Origin: an uncultured Campylobacter sp.
GTDB taxonomy: Bacteria; Campylobacterota; Campylobacteria; Campylobacterales; Campylobacteraceae
Direction of reading: 5' to 3'
Assembly (NCBI RefSeq): GCF_938039245.1
Contig: NZ_CALHVN010000056.1
Coordinates: forward strand, 24,548-88,547
Length of the DNA stretch: 64,000 bases
Shown here: positions 16,835 to 25,537 of the stretch, piece by piece
Layout of the letters: each line of letters begins with the position of its first letter
Numbering within the stretch: the first letter of the stretch is position 1
Notes under the pieces: model-generated
Told to the model about the DNA's origin: nothing
The model's database searches: none
What the model saw: the letters and a program-made list of their open reading frames with translations, nothing else
Program-made: the position numbers and the translations under genes

Positions 16835-17350
16835 ATGAAACTACAAAACTACCAAAGCGCGAGCCTAAACAGCTTTGATTTTAGCTTTAAAACCAGCAGC
16901 GGCGACGAGATAAATCTAAAAATGTACGACAATAAAACCGTAGACTACGCTAGCGCCAAAACAGCCGGTACATCAGCATCTGCGCTCACTCTCACGCACG
17001 AGTACGGCTATAGCTTTTCGTATAAAGGCGACGGTCTGGACGCTCGCGATAAAGAGGAGCTGGCAGCCGCTCTAGAAAAGATAGCGCCTAGCATCGATAA
17101 ATTTATGAAAAACGTCAAAGATGGCGAGGATCCTATATTTTCGCGTGTGACGAATCTCGCAAACTCCCTTCGCAAAGAGCTTCCCGAGGTAAAAGATGCA
17201 AATCATAAAAATTTTATCGCGGACGGCACGCTAAAGCTTTTTGATAGACTGATGGAGCAAAACAAGGCCGATAATAGGCTACTGCAAAACTCCAAAAAAC
17301 TCTTTGACGAGCTCATTTCTCAGCTGGATAGCTTTAAATTTTACGTTTAG
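16835..17350 (+). CDS. Hypothetical protein, charged and mostly helical
   Basis: A 171-aa soluble protein, no signal peptide. The N-terminal 65 residues look beta-rich (LTLTHEYGYSFSYKGDGLDARDKEEL) and the rest is predicted helical (about 75-165), with a DANHKNFIADGTLKLFDRLMEQNKAD stretch. I do not recognise a named family. A good AAAAGGACGG site precedes the ATG at about 10 bases. It ends 54 bases before dut. Confidence 0.75.
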   Translation: MKLQNYQSASLNSFDFSFKTSSGDEINLKMYDNKTVDYASAKTAGTSASALTLTHEYGYSFSYKGDGLDARDKEELAAALEKIAPSIDKFMKNVKDGEDPIFSRVTNLANSLRKELPEVKDANHKNFIADGTLKLFDRLMEQNKADNRLLQNSKKLFDELISQLDSFKFYV

Positions 17351-17404
17351 TTCGCGGTTTAAAATTTTCGCTATAATTCATAAATTTTAAAAATAGGAAA
17401 ATTT

Positions 17405-18100
17405 ATGAATGCGAATGAAAAAATCACCCAAATGCTAAATCTCCAGCAGAGCCTAAACGACGATACTAACGGCATCGGCTGGGAAAACGGCGTCAACAAA
17501 AACGGCAAACTCATCAGCTGGAAACGCTGCATATATATGGAGTGCGCCGAGCTCATAGATAGCTTTGCCTGGAAACACTGGAAAAGCATAAACGCGCCGA
17601 CGAATGAAGACAATCTGCGCGTCGAGGTCGTGGATATCTGGCACTTTTTGATGAGTTTGATGCTCGAGCAGTATAAGCTAAATAACCTCGGCGATATCGC
17701 AAAGCTCTCAAGCGACATCTGCGCTAGTAGCGGCTTTGAGGCGTTTTGCCGCGAGCCGTTTAACGTCGCTGACGAAAACATCTACGAGATCATAAACGAC
17801 GTCGAAATGCTCATAAATAAGTGCTCGGGCTTTGAGTATTCGCTCTTTGACCTGCTTAAAATTTACTTCTCGATGAGCCTAAAATGCGGCGTAAATCTCG
17901 GCTCGCTTTACGAGTGCTACGTCGGCAAAAACGTCCTAAATCGCTTCCGCCAAGACCACGGCTACAAAGAGGGCGCGTATAAAAAGGTATGGAACGGCAA
18001 GGAAGATAACGCCGTGATGAACGAGATTTTAGCCCGCGGGCTAAAAAGCGTGGACGAGATCTACGCCGCGCTAGAGGCTGAGTACAAGGCGGTTAAATAA
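17405..18100 (+). CDS. dut: Dimeric dUTP diphosphatase
   Basis: A 231-aa all-alpha dUTPase of the MazG-like superfamily, as used by C. jejuni instead of the trimeric enzyme. It hydrolyses dUTP (and dUDP) to dUMP, keeping uracil out of DNA and feeding thymidylate synthesis. The magnesium-binding helices carry ECAELIDSFAWKHWK and NLRVEVVDIWHFLMS, giving the ExxE...ExxD set. The C-terminal FRQDHGYKEGAYKKVW matches the mobile substrate-closing region. AAAATAGGAAAATTT precedes the start. Confidence 0.92.
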   Translation: MNANEKITQMLNLQQSLNDDTNGIGWENGVNKNGKLISWKRCIYMECAELIDSFAWKHWKSINAPTNEDNLRVEVVDIWHFLMSLMLEQYKLNNLGDIAKLSSDICASSGFEAFCREPFNVADENIYEIINDVEMLINKCSGFEYSLFDLLKIYFSMSLKCGVNLGSLYECYVGKNVLNRFRQDHGYKEGAYKKVWNGKEDNAVMNEILARGLKSVDEIYAALEAEYKAVK

Positions 18101-18103
18101 AAT

Positions 18104-18552
18104 TTGCGGCACGGCTCGCTAAATTTGGCAAATTTAGCCAAAAGCTTAGCCGCGAAGTTTTTGCAATTTAGCTTGTCACTCGGCGAGGCTAAATTTAGCA
18201 GTTTAAGCGGCAATTGCGGGCGGGCGGTTAAATTTGAGCGTGGTTTAGCCGTGCTAGCTAAAATGCCGCCGTTTAGTCGGCAAAATTTACGCCGCTAGCA
18301 AACTCTCGCGCCGATAGCCCAAACGAGTAAAAAGCGGGTCAAATTTGAGTAAATTTAGCTAAATTTGAAGCTGGATTTAAATAGGTCAAATTTAGCCGCA
18401 AAATCTATGCTTGCGTTAAATTTGCGCGCTGCTAAAAGCATTTGCCGTGCCGCTTTTGCTGGCAAAAAATGCGCGTCAAATTTAGAAAAAACGTCGCGCC
18501 CAAACGCCCTTTCGCCGCATGACGGCTATAATTTTAAACAAATGGAGATTCA
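18104..18552. other. Intergenic region packed with AAATTT words
   Basis: About 450 bases containing more than ten copies of AAATTT, most within the larger words GCTAAATTTG and CAAATTTAGC on both strands. No gene, promoter or terminator can be supported. Short open frames here arise from the repeated word. Confidence 0.6.
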
Positions 18553-19287
18553 TTGTTCGCTGATATTTTACGCCTTTCGATAAAGGACCTTTTCACGCCC
18601 AAATTTATCGCGCTCTCTATCCTGCCGCTCGTTTTTTCCGCGCTTGTTATCGCGGCGATTGCGATGCTGGGCGGCCGCGAGCTGTACGAGGCGCTAAACG
18701 CGGCCATACTCGGCGAGTCAGGCGCTCTGGCCGAGTATCCGATGGCGGCTAAAATCCTTAGCCTAGGCATCGCAAAATGGCTTATCGGCGCGATATTTTA
18801 CGCGGTCGGCGCATATCTGGTCGTGATGCTCTCAATTTTTTGTGCGCTCGCGGTTGCGGGCTTTCTAACTCCTACGATCGCCCGCGAGATAAACCGCAGA
18901 CACTACCGCGTGGACGAGGCGCAGCTAGCAAACGTCAGCCTAGCTAGCCAAGCGGCTCTTATGGGTCAAGTTTTGCTCAAATTTTTTCTGATCGCGCTTA
19001 TTTGCGTGCCGATTTTAGCCGTACCCGCACTAAATTTCCTCGCCCTGCACCCAGCGTTTTTTTATCTTTATTATTCGCTGCTTTTCATCGACGTCGCGCC
19101 AAACGCACTCTCGCGGTACAAATTTGAGCTTTATTTGCTTGATTACGGCGGATACAAATTTAAAGCCGCCGCATTGTGCTTTTATCTGCTTTGTTTGGTG
19201 CCTATTTTCGGGCTTTTCTTGCAGGTTTTTTTCATTATTTACTTTTCGCATTTTTTCTTTTTACGCGAGACTTCGCGCTTGACGTAA
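18553..19287 (+). CDS. EI24-domain membrane protein (CysZ-like)
   Basis: A 244-aa membrane protein with about five helices and the EI24/CysZ layout. CysZ itself is a sulfate permease, but Campylobacter members are uncharacterised, so no substrate is claimed. Conserved-looking parts are FCALAVAGFLTPTIAREINRRHY and the C-terminal aromatic block. The start codon is TTG at 18553, set by GGAGATTCA directly upstream; no ATG fits. Confidence 0.75.
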   Translation: MFADILRLSIKDLFTPKFIALSILPLVFSALVIAAIAMLGGRELYEALNAAILGESGALAEYPMAAKILSLGIAKWLIGAIFYAVGAYLVVMLSIFCALAVAGFLTPTIAREINRRHYRVDEAQLANVSLASQAALMGQVLLKFFLIALICVPILAVPALNFLALHPAFFYLYYSLLFIDVAPNALSRYKFELYLLDYGGYKFKAAALCFYLLCLVPIFGLFLQVFFIIYFSHFFFLRETSRLT

Positions 19288-19349
19288 ATCATTTCAAATC
19301 AGCGAAAAACTAAATAAAATAAGCCCAAATTTTTAAAAAAGGAAAACAA

Positions 19350-19538
19350 ATGAGAACTGAAAATATCGTAGTTTGCAACGTCTGCGGACAAAAAAGTACG
19401 GAAAACGAAAACGCCGTATTTATCCGCGCCCATAAAAACGGCGAAGAGGTCGATATCTGCACAGCATGCATCCCTAGCGTCATCCACGGCTCAGGCCTAG
19501 TCGTTCGCAGCAACGACGAGGTCAAAGAAGACCTATAA
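19350..19538 (+). CDS. Small zinc-ribbon protein
   Basis: A 62-aa protein with CNVCGQ near the start and CTACIP at about 36-41, a CxxC...CxxC pair that should bind one zinc ion. The rest is acidic. The ribosome site AAAAAAGGAAAACAA is strong and a good terminator follows immediately, so it is a real gene. Role unknown; possibly a regulator or chaperone. Confidence 0.8.
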   Translation: MRTENIVVCNVCGQKSTENENAVFIRAHKNGEEVDICTACIPSVIHGSGLVVRSNDEVKEDL

Positions 19539-19574
19539 ATTTAAGCCCGCTCGGGCTTAAATTCGACTGTTTTT
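19539..19574 (+). terminator. Intrinsic terminator of the zinc-ribbon gene
   Basis: ATTTAAGCCC (19539-19548), 4-base loop, GGGCTTAAAT (19553-19562), then TCGACTG and a T-run (19570-19574). The 10-bp stem is perfect and begins at the end of the stop codon. Confidence 0.85.
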
Positions 19575-20274
19575 CTAAGTATTCGCCTTTTAGAGTTTCG
19601 TAAAAGGAAATTTTAACCAAGCATAACCCCAAGGCAATAAAAAATATAAGACCAAAATTTAACTCATAAAAAGAGAAAATGAGTAAATTAATGCGGTCGC
19701 TAAAGTTCAAGGCCTTGGCCTTAACTTTCATTCGGAAGCAACGCGCCCGAAGTCGCCCGGCAAGAGCTTTCTAATCTTTTCCCACAAGCTAGACAGCGCT
19801 GATGAAATGGCGGCATGGACAAAGCTATACGAGGACGTATCCCCGCCCCGGCTAATGCGCCCATAGGCTCTGTGGTGTTCAATCAAAAAAATGTCAAGCG
19901 TGCTAGCGGACATAGGCAGCTTTAAACTAATAAGCCAAAGCGAGTTCTCTAATCACGGCAACCCTAAATTTAACGGCACAAATAAATCCAAAAAGCGGCG
20001 CTATATCCACCGCGATAAAGATCGTAATGCCGCAACTTATAGAAAGCAAAACGAAAACTACGACGATAACGGCGCGCAAAGGTCTTTGTTTTTTAAGGGA
20101 GCGCTACTAAGCTATGTTTTAAGGATAATTTGAAAAAGATGTTAAATTAGAAATGAGCGTACAAAGCGGGATAAAGCTAGACAAGGTATAGACGCACAAA
20201 GATAAGCCGCAAAAAACAAATGGTTACGCCGACTACCCGGCAAGCCGCAAATTTATCTTGCTCGCAGCTCGCGC
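19575..20274. other. Probable decayed locus, no intact gene
   Basis: On the minus strand three short frames follow each other. One is a 58-codon stretch without start codon (20103 to 19927) rich in hydrophobic residues (VIVVVFVLLSISCGITIFIAVDIAPLF in part). The others are 61 codons (19913-19728) and 69 codons (19731-19522), the last running into the zinc-ribbon gene. They could be remnants of a membrane-protein gene. I could not assign a family. Confidence 0.35.
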
Positions 20275-20814
20275 TTACCTACACTCTAAATTCGTTATCG
20301 TTTGGGTATTTGTAAAATGTGGCGGATAGGGCATAGAAAGGCTAAAATTTCGCATTTGTCCAGGCGCGATGTTTTTAGCGACGCTAGCCGTGATCTCAGC
20401 GACGTTCGTGCGCTCATCATGCGAAAACAGCGACCATCCGCTAGGCTTAAAAACCGCGCCGGCGATCGTATCTTTGCTGACCGGATTATTGACAACCTTA
20501 ACGGTGAGGTCGCAGTTTGCGATGCTAAATTCGCCCGTATTTTTCAGCGCCCCCTTAAACACGACGGTCTCGTTTCTAAGCACCCTATGAGCGGCAAACT
20601 CGGTTAGAGCGGCTTTTTTTGTGTATTTATCCACGACCAACATAAAAAAATACCCCATTACCAATGTCGCGGCGATATTTATCAAAAGATAAATTTTAAA
20701 CAGTTTTGGGTCTTTTTCTCCGCGCGAAAGGAGCATAAAAAGTACCGATAGCAGCGCCAAAGCCGCTAGCGCGATAAAATGAAAGACGTTAAAATATCCT
20801 TGCATCAAAAACAC
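20275..20814 (-). CDS. DUF2393 membrane protein (second copy)
   Basis: A 179-aa protein with two N-terminal membrane helices (residues about 10-25 and 40-60) and a beta-rich outer part containing FKGALKNTGEFSIANCDLTVKVVN. It matches the Campylobacterota DUF2393 family. Function unknown. It overlaps the end of the upstream DUF2393 gene by 10 bases, so the two are co-translated and probably act together. Paralogous to its neighbour in layout. Confidence 0.75.
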   Translation of the reverse strand: MFLMQGYFNVFHFIALAALALLSVLFMLLSRGEKDPKLFKIYLLINIAATLVMGYFFMLVVDKYTKKAALTEFAAHRVLRNETVVFKGALKNTGEFSIANCDLTVKVVNNPVSKDTIAGAVFKPSGWSLFSHDERTNVAEITASVAKNIAPGQMRNFSLSMPYPPHFTNTQTITNLECR

Positions 20815-21332
20815 TCCGAACTTGCCGTGACGTTGTAGTCATTTACGCGAAAATCGTTTACGACGTGCGTGATCTCGCGCGTGGCATTTACGTCCAGCAC
20901 GTCCTTTAGCACGATACTTTCCTTTAAAAACGGCTTTAGTTCATTGGCATAGCGGCGCAAGATATTGTCCGAGTTTTTATAAAAAACAAGTCCGATCTCG
21001 CAGTAGTTAAAGGGCTTTTTTGAAAGATTTTTAAGGCGCATATCCACAAGAAGCGTATTTGAGTACTCAAGCTGCTTGGTAGAGACTATCTCCAGCTCTC
21101 GCGCCCTCAAATTTTGATCTAAAAATTTAGGCATAAAATGCGCCCCGTACCCAAGCGCCGCGATACTAACGACCGTGAGCGCAAAACCGGCGAAATAAGA
21201 CTTTGAGGCGATATAAATGCAAAGCGCAAGAACCGCCAAAAAGGTCAAAAACATCCAGATATAGCCCGCAAAATCCGCCCAACTAAGGTGCGTTATGTAG
21301 AAATTTAAGCCTTGTTTTAGTTCGTTTATCAT
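20805..21332 (-). CDS. DUF2393 membrane protein (first copy)
   Basis: A 175-aa protein with two N-terminal membrane helices (about 22-42 and 48-65) and a C-terminal FRVNDYNVTASSECF that is typical of DUF2393. The periplasmic part has LLVDMRLKNLSKKPFNYCEIGLVFYK. Function unknown. It starts 78 bases after the hisIE stop and is in the same direction. Confidence 0.78.
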   Translation of the reverse strand: MINELKQGLNFYITHLSWADFAGYIWMFLTFLAVLALCIYIASKSYFAGFALTVVSIAALGYGAHFMPKFLDQNLRARELEIVSTKQLEYSNTLLVDMRLKNLSKKPFNYCEIGLVFYKNSDNILRRYANELKPFLKESIVLKDVLDVNATREITHVVNDFRVNDYNVTASSECF

Positions 21333-21410
21333 CTTGCCTCTTCATCTCGTTGCTTTACTGCGAGCTAAATTTAAAATCCGCCTGCATAAAGCGTGCCAAA
21401 TTTAGCCGCG

Positions 21411-22355
21411 CTAATCTTTGCGCGAGTTTTTCTCCTCGATACCGCTAAGCCCAAACCTGCGCGCAAGCTCGGCTTTAACGCGCTCTGGGTGTATGCCGTA
21501 CGCGGCAAGAGCTATGAGTGAGTGAAAGCACAAATCCGCCGCCTCGTAAACTACTCCGTCCAGGGCTTTTTTAAGCTCGTCTTTTTCGCCTTGCTCTTTT
21601 GCGCTCTGCGTTAAAATTTGCGAATTTAAATCTTGCTCGTCGCGGCTTAAAATTTGCTGCGCTTTTTTGAGACTTGAGCTTTCGCTCGCATGTTTTTCGG
21701 TTAAATTTTCAAATCTTCTCGCCGCGCTCGCGTCTTTGCACGCCATGATTAGCTCGCCGGCCTCCTCGCCGACTTTTTTTAAGACGGCATTTTCGCCCTT
21801 TTTAAACAGGCTCGCCACATATGAAGTCTGCGGATCGGCGTTTAGTTTGCGCTCCAAGATCACGTGATAGATCTCGTCTATGATGCCGTAGGCGGGCTTT
21901 TTAGCTTGCGCCGTAAAGGCGGCTAAATTTTGCCCGTGCTCTAAATTTGGCCCGCTTTCGTTCACTAAATTTAACTCGCCAGTCAAAATCCGTCTGCCTG
22001 TGCCCGTCAAATTTTGCTCGCTCTCGCCGCCTAAATTCGCGTCCGCGATTTTCCTAAAAAAGCAAGATTTCGCCCCTGTGTGGCATGCCGCGCCGCCTTT
22101 TTGCTCGACTTTGATTAGCAGCGTATCGTTGTCGCAGTCAAGATAGGCGTCCTCGATCTTTTGGATGTTGCCGCTTTGTTCGCCCTTTTTCCAGATGCGG
22201 TTTTTCGTGCGCGAAAAATAGTGCGCAAAGCCCGTTTCTAGGCTCAAATTTAGCGCCTCTTCGTCCATATAAGCAAGCATCAAAACCTCGCCGCTTGCGA
22301 CCTCTTGAACGACGACGGGCAAAAGTCCGCCCGTTTTTTCCCAGTCTATTTTCAT
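21411..22355 (-). CDS. hisIE: Phosphoribosyl-AMP cyclohydrolase / phosphoribosyl-ATP pyrophosphatase with insertions
   Basis: A 314-aa fusion catalysing steps 2 and 3 of histidine synthesis. HisI (residues 1-103) has the zinc/metal site DAYLDCDNDTLL and GGAACHTGAKSCF. HisE (from about 157) has SYVASLFKKG, KKVGEEAGELIMACK, VYEAADLCFHSL and ends FGLSGIEEKNSRK. HisIE is usually near 200-210 aa. The excess is a roughly 50-residue linker (nt 21900-22046) and a roughly 58-residue insertion inside HisE (nt 21558-21731), both rich in AAATTT words. The start at 22355 has GAGGGAAA upstream. Catalytic motifs are intact, so it is probably functional. Confidence 0.9.
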   Translation of the reverse strand: MKIDWEKTGGLLPVVVQEVASGEVLMLAYMDEEALNLSLETGFAHYFSRTKNRIWKKGEQSGNIQKIEDAYLDCDNDTLLIKVEQKGGAACHTGAKSCFFRKIADANLGGESEQNLTGTGRRILTGELNLVNESGPNLEHGQNLAAFTAQAKKPAYGIIDEIYHVILERKLNADPQTSYVASLFKKGENAVLKKVGEEAGELIMACKDASAARRFENLTEKHASESSSLKKAQQILSRDEQDLNSQILTQSAKEQGEKDELKKALDGVVYEAADLCFHSLIALAAYGIHPERVKAELARRFGLSGIEEKNSRKD

Positions 22356-23208
22356 TTTCCCTCGATTGCGGCGATCTTTATGCGCTTTATGCATCCGCTC
22401 GCTTTTGATTTATTTTCGTACGATCTCATGCGTAAATTTTATCTTTAGCGGCTTAAAATTTACTTTGTTTGCAGCTTATTTTGACGCCCTGCTACAAACT
22501 ATTCTTTTAATCAAAATTTTAAAAATCCCCGCCGATAAAATTCAAATCCTAAAAAGTACGTGAAAAAAGTAAATTTAGCGGCGAGATTTCCGGTTCCGCC
22601 TAGGTGCTTTACTTTGAGACTAACGAAAGCTACTTTTACTTCGCTTCACTCGTAGCTGCGTCTTAAAAAGCCACAAGCGTAGCGAAGAGAGCAGAATGGA
22701 TCTAGGCAAGCAAGAGTCTTGCGCTCGCGCTCTTTTTGAAAAAAGATAGAGGAGCGGCAAATAAAGCACCAGCATTCGGTCTAAAAATAGATTATCTATT
22801 TAAATATATCTTCTAAAGCGTAACGACCGCAGGAAAGCCAAAAAAAGAAAATTTATTGCTTCATTTAATGGAATGCGCTCTGCTTGCAGCTACGAGCGAA
22901 GCGAAGTAAAGTTTAGATATAATACTAAAACTACATAGGAAAACTTATATTTAAAGCTACTACAATTGATAAAAGGTCTTATAAGTAGTAAGATGAAATT
23001 TGTAGTTAAAAATCTACTTAAGATTAATTAGCCTGAATTTAATTAAAAAATGGCCAAATGGCTCGCTATAATACGATTTTATCTCAACTTGTCAAAATAT
23101 GAGTCCATAGGATACGGCTACAACGAAAGATAAATACTGCCTTGTTTGTAGGGATAATTTTTTACAATTTTCCCTAAAATTTTTCAACAAAAATTTGAAA
23201 GGGCTTAT
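22356..23208. other. Long non-coding stretch with an inverted repeat
   Basis: About 850 bases without an intact gene. A 25-base segment (22635-22659) returns in reverse complement at 22886-22910 with one mismatch. The region shifts from moderate GC to AT-rich toward the right. Confidence 0.6.
22635..22910. repeat. 25-bp imperfect inverted repeat, 226 bp apart
   Basis: The arms begin TTTACTTCGCTTC at 22635 and end at 22659; the mirrored arm is 22886-22910. They differ at a single base (A versus G at the 14th position). The interior has no open frame worth calling. It may be a remnant of a small mobile or repeat element. Confidence 0.7.
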
Positions 23209-23456
23209 ATGCCTATTTCTAAATTTATTATAGTCTTTGTCATCCTGCAGGAACAATAGTTGTCATTGTAGCTTGAGCTTCCTTTATTTGGATTAAATTC
23301 GTAGTTAACCTTAATGCGATAATAAGACGGTACTATCACATGCTTAAAAATAAAGGCAAATGCTTCAAAAAATTAATAAAAGATTTCAAAGAAGTAAAGA
23401 ATAAACCTAAAGATTTAATCTCTTTGAAAAGTAGTTCATGTATAATTATATCTTGA
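23209..23456 (+). pseudogene. Decayed small single-span membrane protein
   Basis: AAAGGG lies before an ATG at 23209 that opens MPISKFIIVFVILQEQ and then stops. One frame over, from about 23241, the reading continues as AGTIVVIVA, a TGA at 23274, then ASFIWIKFVVNLNAIIRRYYHML and a lysine-rich tail ending at 23456. Joined, this is a membrane segment followed by a basic helix, about 80 residues, broken by a frameshift and a stop. Family not recognised. Confidence 0.4.
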
Positions 23457-23465
23457 ATAAGGCAG

Positions 23466-23487
23466 AAAAAGAGAGCCGAAGCCCTCT
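23466..23487 (-). terminator. Terminator of the ribosomal-rpoA operon
   Basis: On the minus strand AGAGGGC, loop TTCG, GCTCTCT, then TTTT. The UUCG tetraloop and seven-pair stem (one G-T) are classic. It starts 5 bases after the rplQ stop. Confidence 0.9.
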
Positions 23488-23492
23488 AAAAG

Positions 23493-23849
23493 TTATTCTT
23501 TGATTAGCTCGATATAAGCCATCTCGGCAGCATCGCCTCGGCGAACGCGAGTCTTAACGATGCGCGTATATCCGCCGTTTTTGCCTACGAATTTCGGAGC
23601 AAGTTCAGTTACTAGCTTGTTCGTAGTTTCTTTATCCTGCAAGCTAGCGAAAACCGCTCTGTGAGCATTGCTGTCGCCTTTTCTTGCCCTTGTGATTAGC
23701 TTTTCGATATAGCTTCTTAACTCTTTTGCCTTAGGCAAGGTCGTCTCTATCTTTTCGCTTTTGATGATAGCGATAGCTAAGTTTTTAAGTAGAGCCGAGC
23801 GGTGAGCCGACGTCCTACCTAGTTTTCTGTATCCGTGACCGTGTCTCAT
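23493..23849 (-). CDS. rplQ: 50S ribosomal protein L17
   Basis: 118 aa, normal bacterial length. Starts MRHGHGYRKLGRTSAHRSAL with the invariant basic N-terminus, and includes LRSYIEKLITRARKGD and the YTRIVKTRVRRGDAAEMAYIEL ending. L17 sits near the exit tunnel of the 50S subunit. Last gene of the operon, 11 bases after rpoA, as in other Campylobacter. Confidence 0.97.
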   Translation of the reverse strand: MRHGHGYRKLGRTSAHRSALLKNLAIAIIKSEKIETTLPKAKELRSYIEKLITRARKGDSNAHRAVFASLQDKETTNKLVTELAPKFVGKNGGYTRIVKTRVRRGDAAEMAYIELIKE

Positions 23850-23860
23850 TTATGTTCCTT

Positions 23861-24874
23861 TTACTCTTTTGCACTCATTTGTGATTTTAGGTCGGCGATC
23901 TTTTTCTTGAGTTGCTCTTTGCCGCCGCCTAGGTCGCCGCCGACCGGATATCCGATCTCTTGCATAACGGCTTTAATCTCTTCGAGAGATTTTTTACCTA
24001 AATTTTTAAGCTCTTTTAGCTCGTTTTCGTCCATCAAAGCAAGCTCGCCGATAAATCTAATTTCAGCTTTATCAAGGCAATTAGAACTTCTAGCGCTCAA
24101 ATTGAGCTCTTCTATGCTTTGAAGTAACTTTGCGTGCTCGCTGCCAGAAGTTTGAGCATTTAGACCTGCCGAAACATCGATGTTTAAAACACCTTTAAAC
24201 ACTGACATCTGCTGATACATCGCCTCGATCGCGTGTTTGAACGCCTCGATCGCACCCACTTGCCCGTCCGTCGTAACCGTAAAAATAATCTTTTCATAGT
24301 CGGGATTGTCCTCTACTAGGACGTTTTCTAGCTCGTAAACTGCTTTTTTAACAGGCGTAAAGAACGCGTCAAGGGCTATATAACCCTCTTCGGTATTGTC
24401 TCTTATCTCTTCACTCGGGACGTATCCGATACCTTTTTGGATGATTACGGAAAATTTAAGCTCCGCGTCCTCGTTTATGGTTGCAAGATAGGCGTCCGGA
24501 TTTACGATATCTACGACATCGCTTTTTAGATCGCCGGCTTTTATCTCCTTTGGACCTTTAAACGAATACTCAACCACCTCGCGCTCAGACTCGTTTTTTA
24601 GCTTAAAGCGGATGTTTTTTAAATTTATAATAAACTGCGCTACGTCCTCTAGCATGCCTCTCATCGAATCAAATTCGTGAGATACGCCCTCTATCTTGAC
24701 GCTCGTAGCCGCAAATCCAACCGTACTGCTATATAAAAGTCGTCTTAGCGGATGAGCCAAAGTGACCGCATAACCCGTTTCAAACGGATACGCGGTTATT
24801 CTGGCGACATTCTCGCTTATACTCTCTACTGAAATTTCGGTAGGCATATAAGCTGATGTGGTAATTTTTCTCAT
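23861..24874 (-). CDS. rpoA: RNA polymerase alpha subunit
   Basis: 337 aa. The N-terminal assembly domain has RITAYPFETGYAVTLAHPLRRLLYSS, which binds beta and beta-prime. A linker near residue 240 leads to the C-terminal domain with LNLSARSSNCLDKAEIRFIGELA and LKNLGKKSLEEIKAVMQEIG, which contacts UP elements and activators. A lysine-rich tail (KEQLKKKIADLKSQ) ends the protein. It begins MRKITTSAYMPTE, close to the C. jejuni start. Confidence 0.97.
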   Translation of the reverse strand: MRKITTSAYMPTEISVESISENVARITAYPFETGYAVTLAHPLRRLLYSSTVGFAATSVKIEGVSHEFDSMRGMLEDVAQFIINLKNIRFKLKNESEREVVEYSFKGPKEIKAGDLKSDVVDIVNPDAYLATINEDAELKFSVIIQKGIGYVPSEEIRDNTEEGYIALDAFFTPVKKAVYELENVLVEDNPDYEKIIFTVTTDGQVGAIEAFKHAIEAMYQQMSVFKGVLNIDVSAGLNAQTSGSEHAKLLQSIEELNLSARSSNCLDKAEIRFIGELALMDENELKELKNLGKKSLEEIKAVMQEIGYPVGGDLGGGKEQLKKKIADLKSQMSAKE

Positions 24875-24888
24875 CGTTATACCCCTTA

Positions 24889-25515
24889 TTATTTCGAATA
24901 AAGCTCTACTATGAATCTTTCCTCGACAGGAATGACGACTTCTTCCCTTTCCGGAGTTCTTGTGAAAATTCCGAATTTTTTATCTTTTTCGACGTCGACC
25001 CAAGCTACGATGCCGGTTTGCGCCGTAAGATCGATCGCGCGAACGATTTGCGGATTGTTTTTAGACTTCTCGATAACTTCTACTTTAGCGCCCGCTTGAA
25101 CTCTATAAGAAGGAATATCTACTCTCTTGCCGTTTACTAAAATATGTCCGTGAGTAACTAGCTGACGAGCGAAGCGGCGAGTCGTCGCAAAGCCCATTCT
25201 GTAAACTACGTTATCTAATCTTTGTTCTAAAAGCTGTACCAAAAGCGCACCGGTATTTCCCTCGCGGCGAGCGGCCTCTTGGAATAAGCGGCGGAATTGC
25301 TTCTCGCTAATGCCGTACATAAATTTGGCTTTTTGTTTTTCGCGAAGCTGCAAGCCGTATTCGCTTATCTTGCTTCTTCTTTGTCCGTGTTGTCCCGGAG
25401 CATAAGGTCTTTTATCTAGCGCGCTTTTACCTGCCAAGCGACGCTCGCCCTTTAGCGCCAAACTAACGCCGAGTCTTCTTTCTAATTTTTCAACGGGTCC
25501 TCTATATCTAGCCAT
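24889..25515 (-). CDS. rpsD: 30S ribosomal protein S4
   Basis: 208 aa. Starts MARYRGPVEKLERRLGVSL, with the S4 RNA-binding domain RLDNVVYRMGFATTRRFARQLVTHGHILVNGKRV in the middle. S4 nucleates 30S assembly and in many bacteria represses its own operon. The N-terminal cysteine zinc knuckle of some S4 forms is absent. Confidence 0.97.
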   Translation of the reverse strand: MARYRGPVEKLERRLGVSLALKGERRLAGKSALDKRPYAPGQHGQRRSKISEYGLQLREKQKAKFMYGISEKQFRRLFQEAARREGNTGALLVQLLEQRLDNVVYRMGFATTRRFARQLVTHGHILVNGKRVDIPSYRVQAGAKVEVIEKSKNNPQIVRAIDLTAQTGIVAWVDVEKDKKFGIFTRTPEREEVVIPVEERFIVELYSK

Positions 25516-25537
25516 AATAATTCTCCTAAATTTCTAA

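Noticed and set aside
23274..23276. Selenocysteine codon in the small membrane protein
   Set aside because: A frameshift is also needed and no SECIS-like hairpin was seen; decay is simpler.
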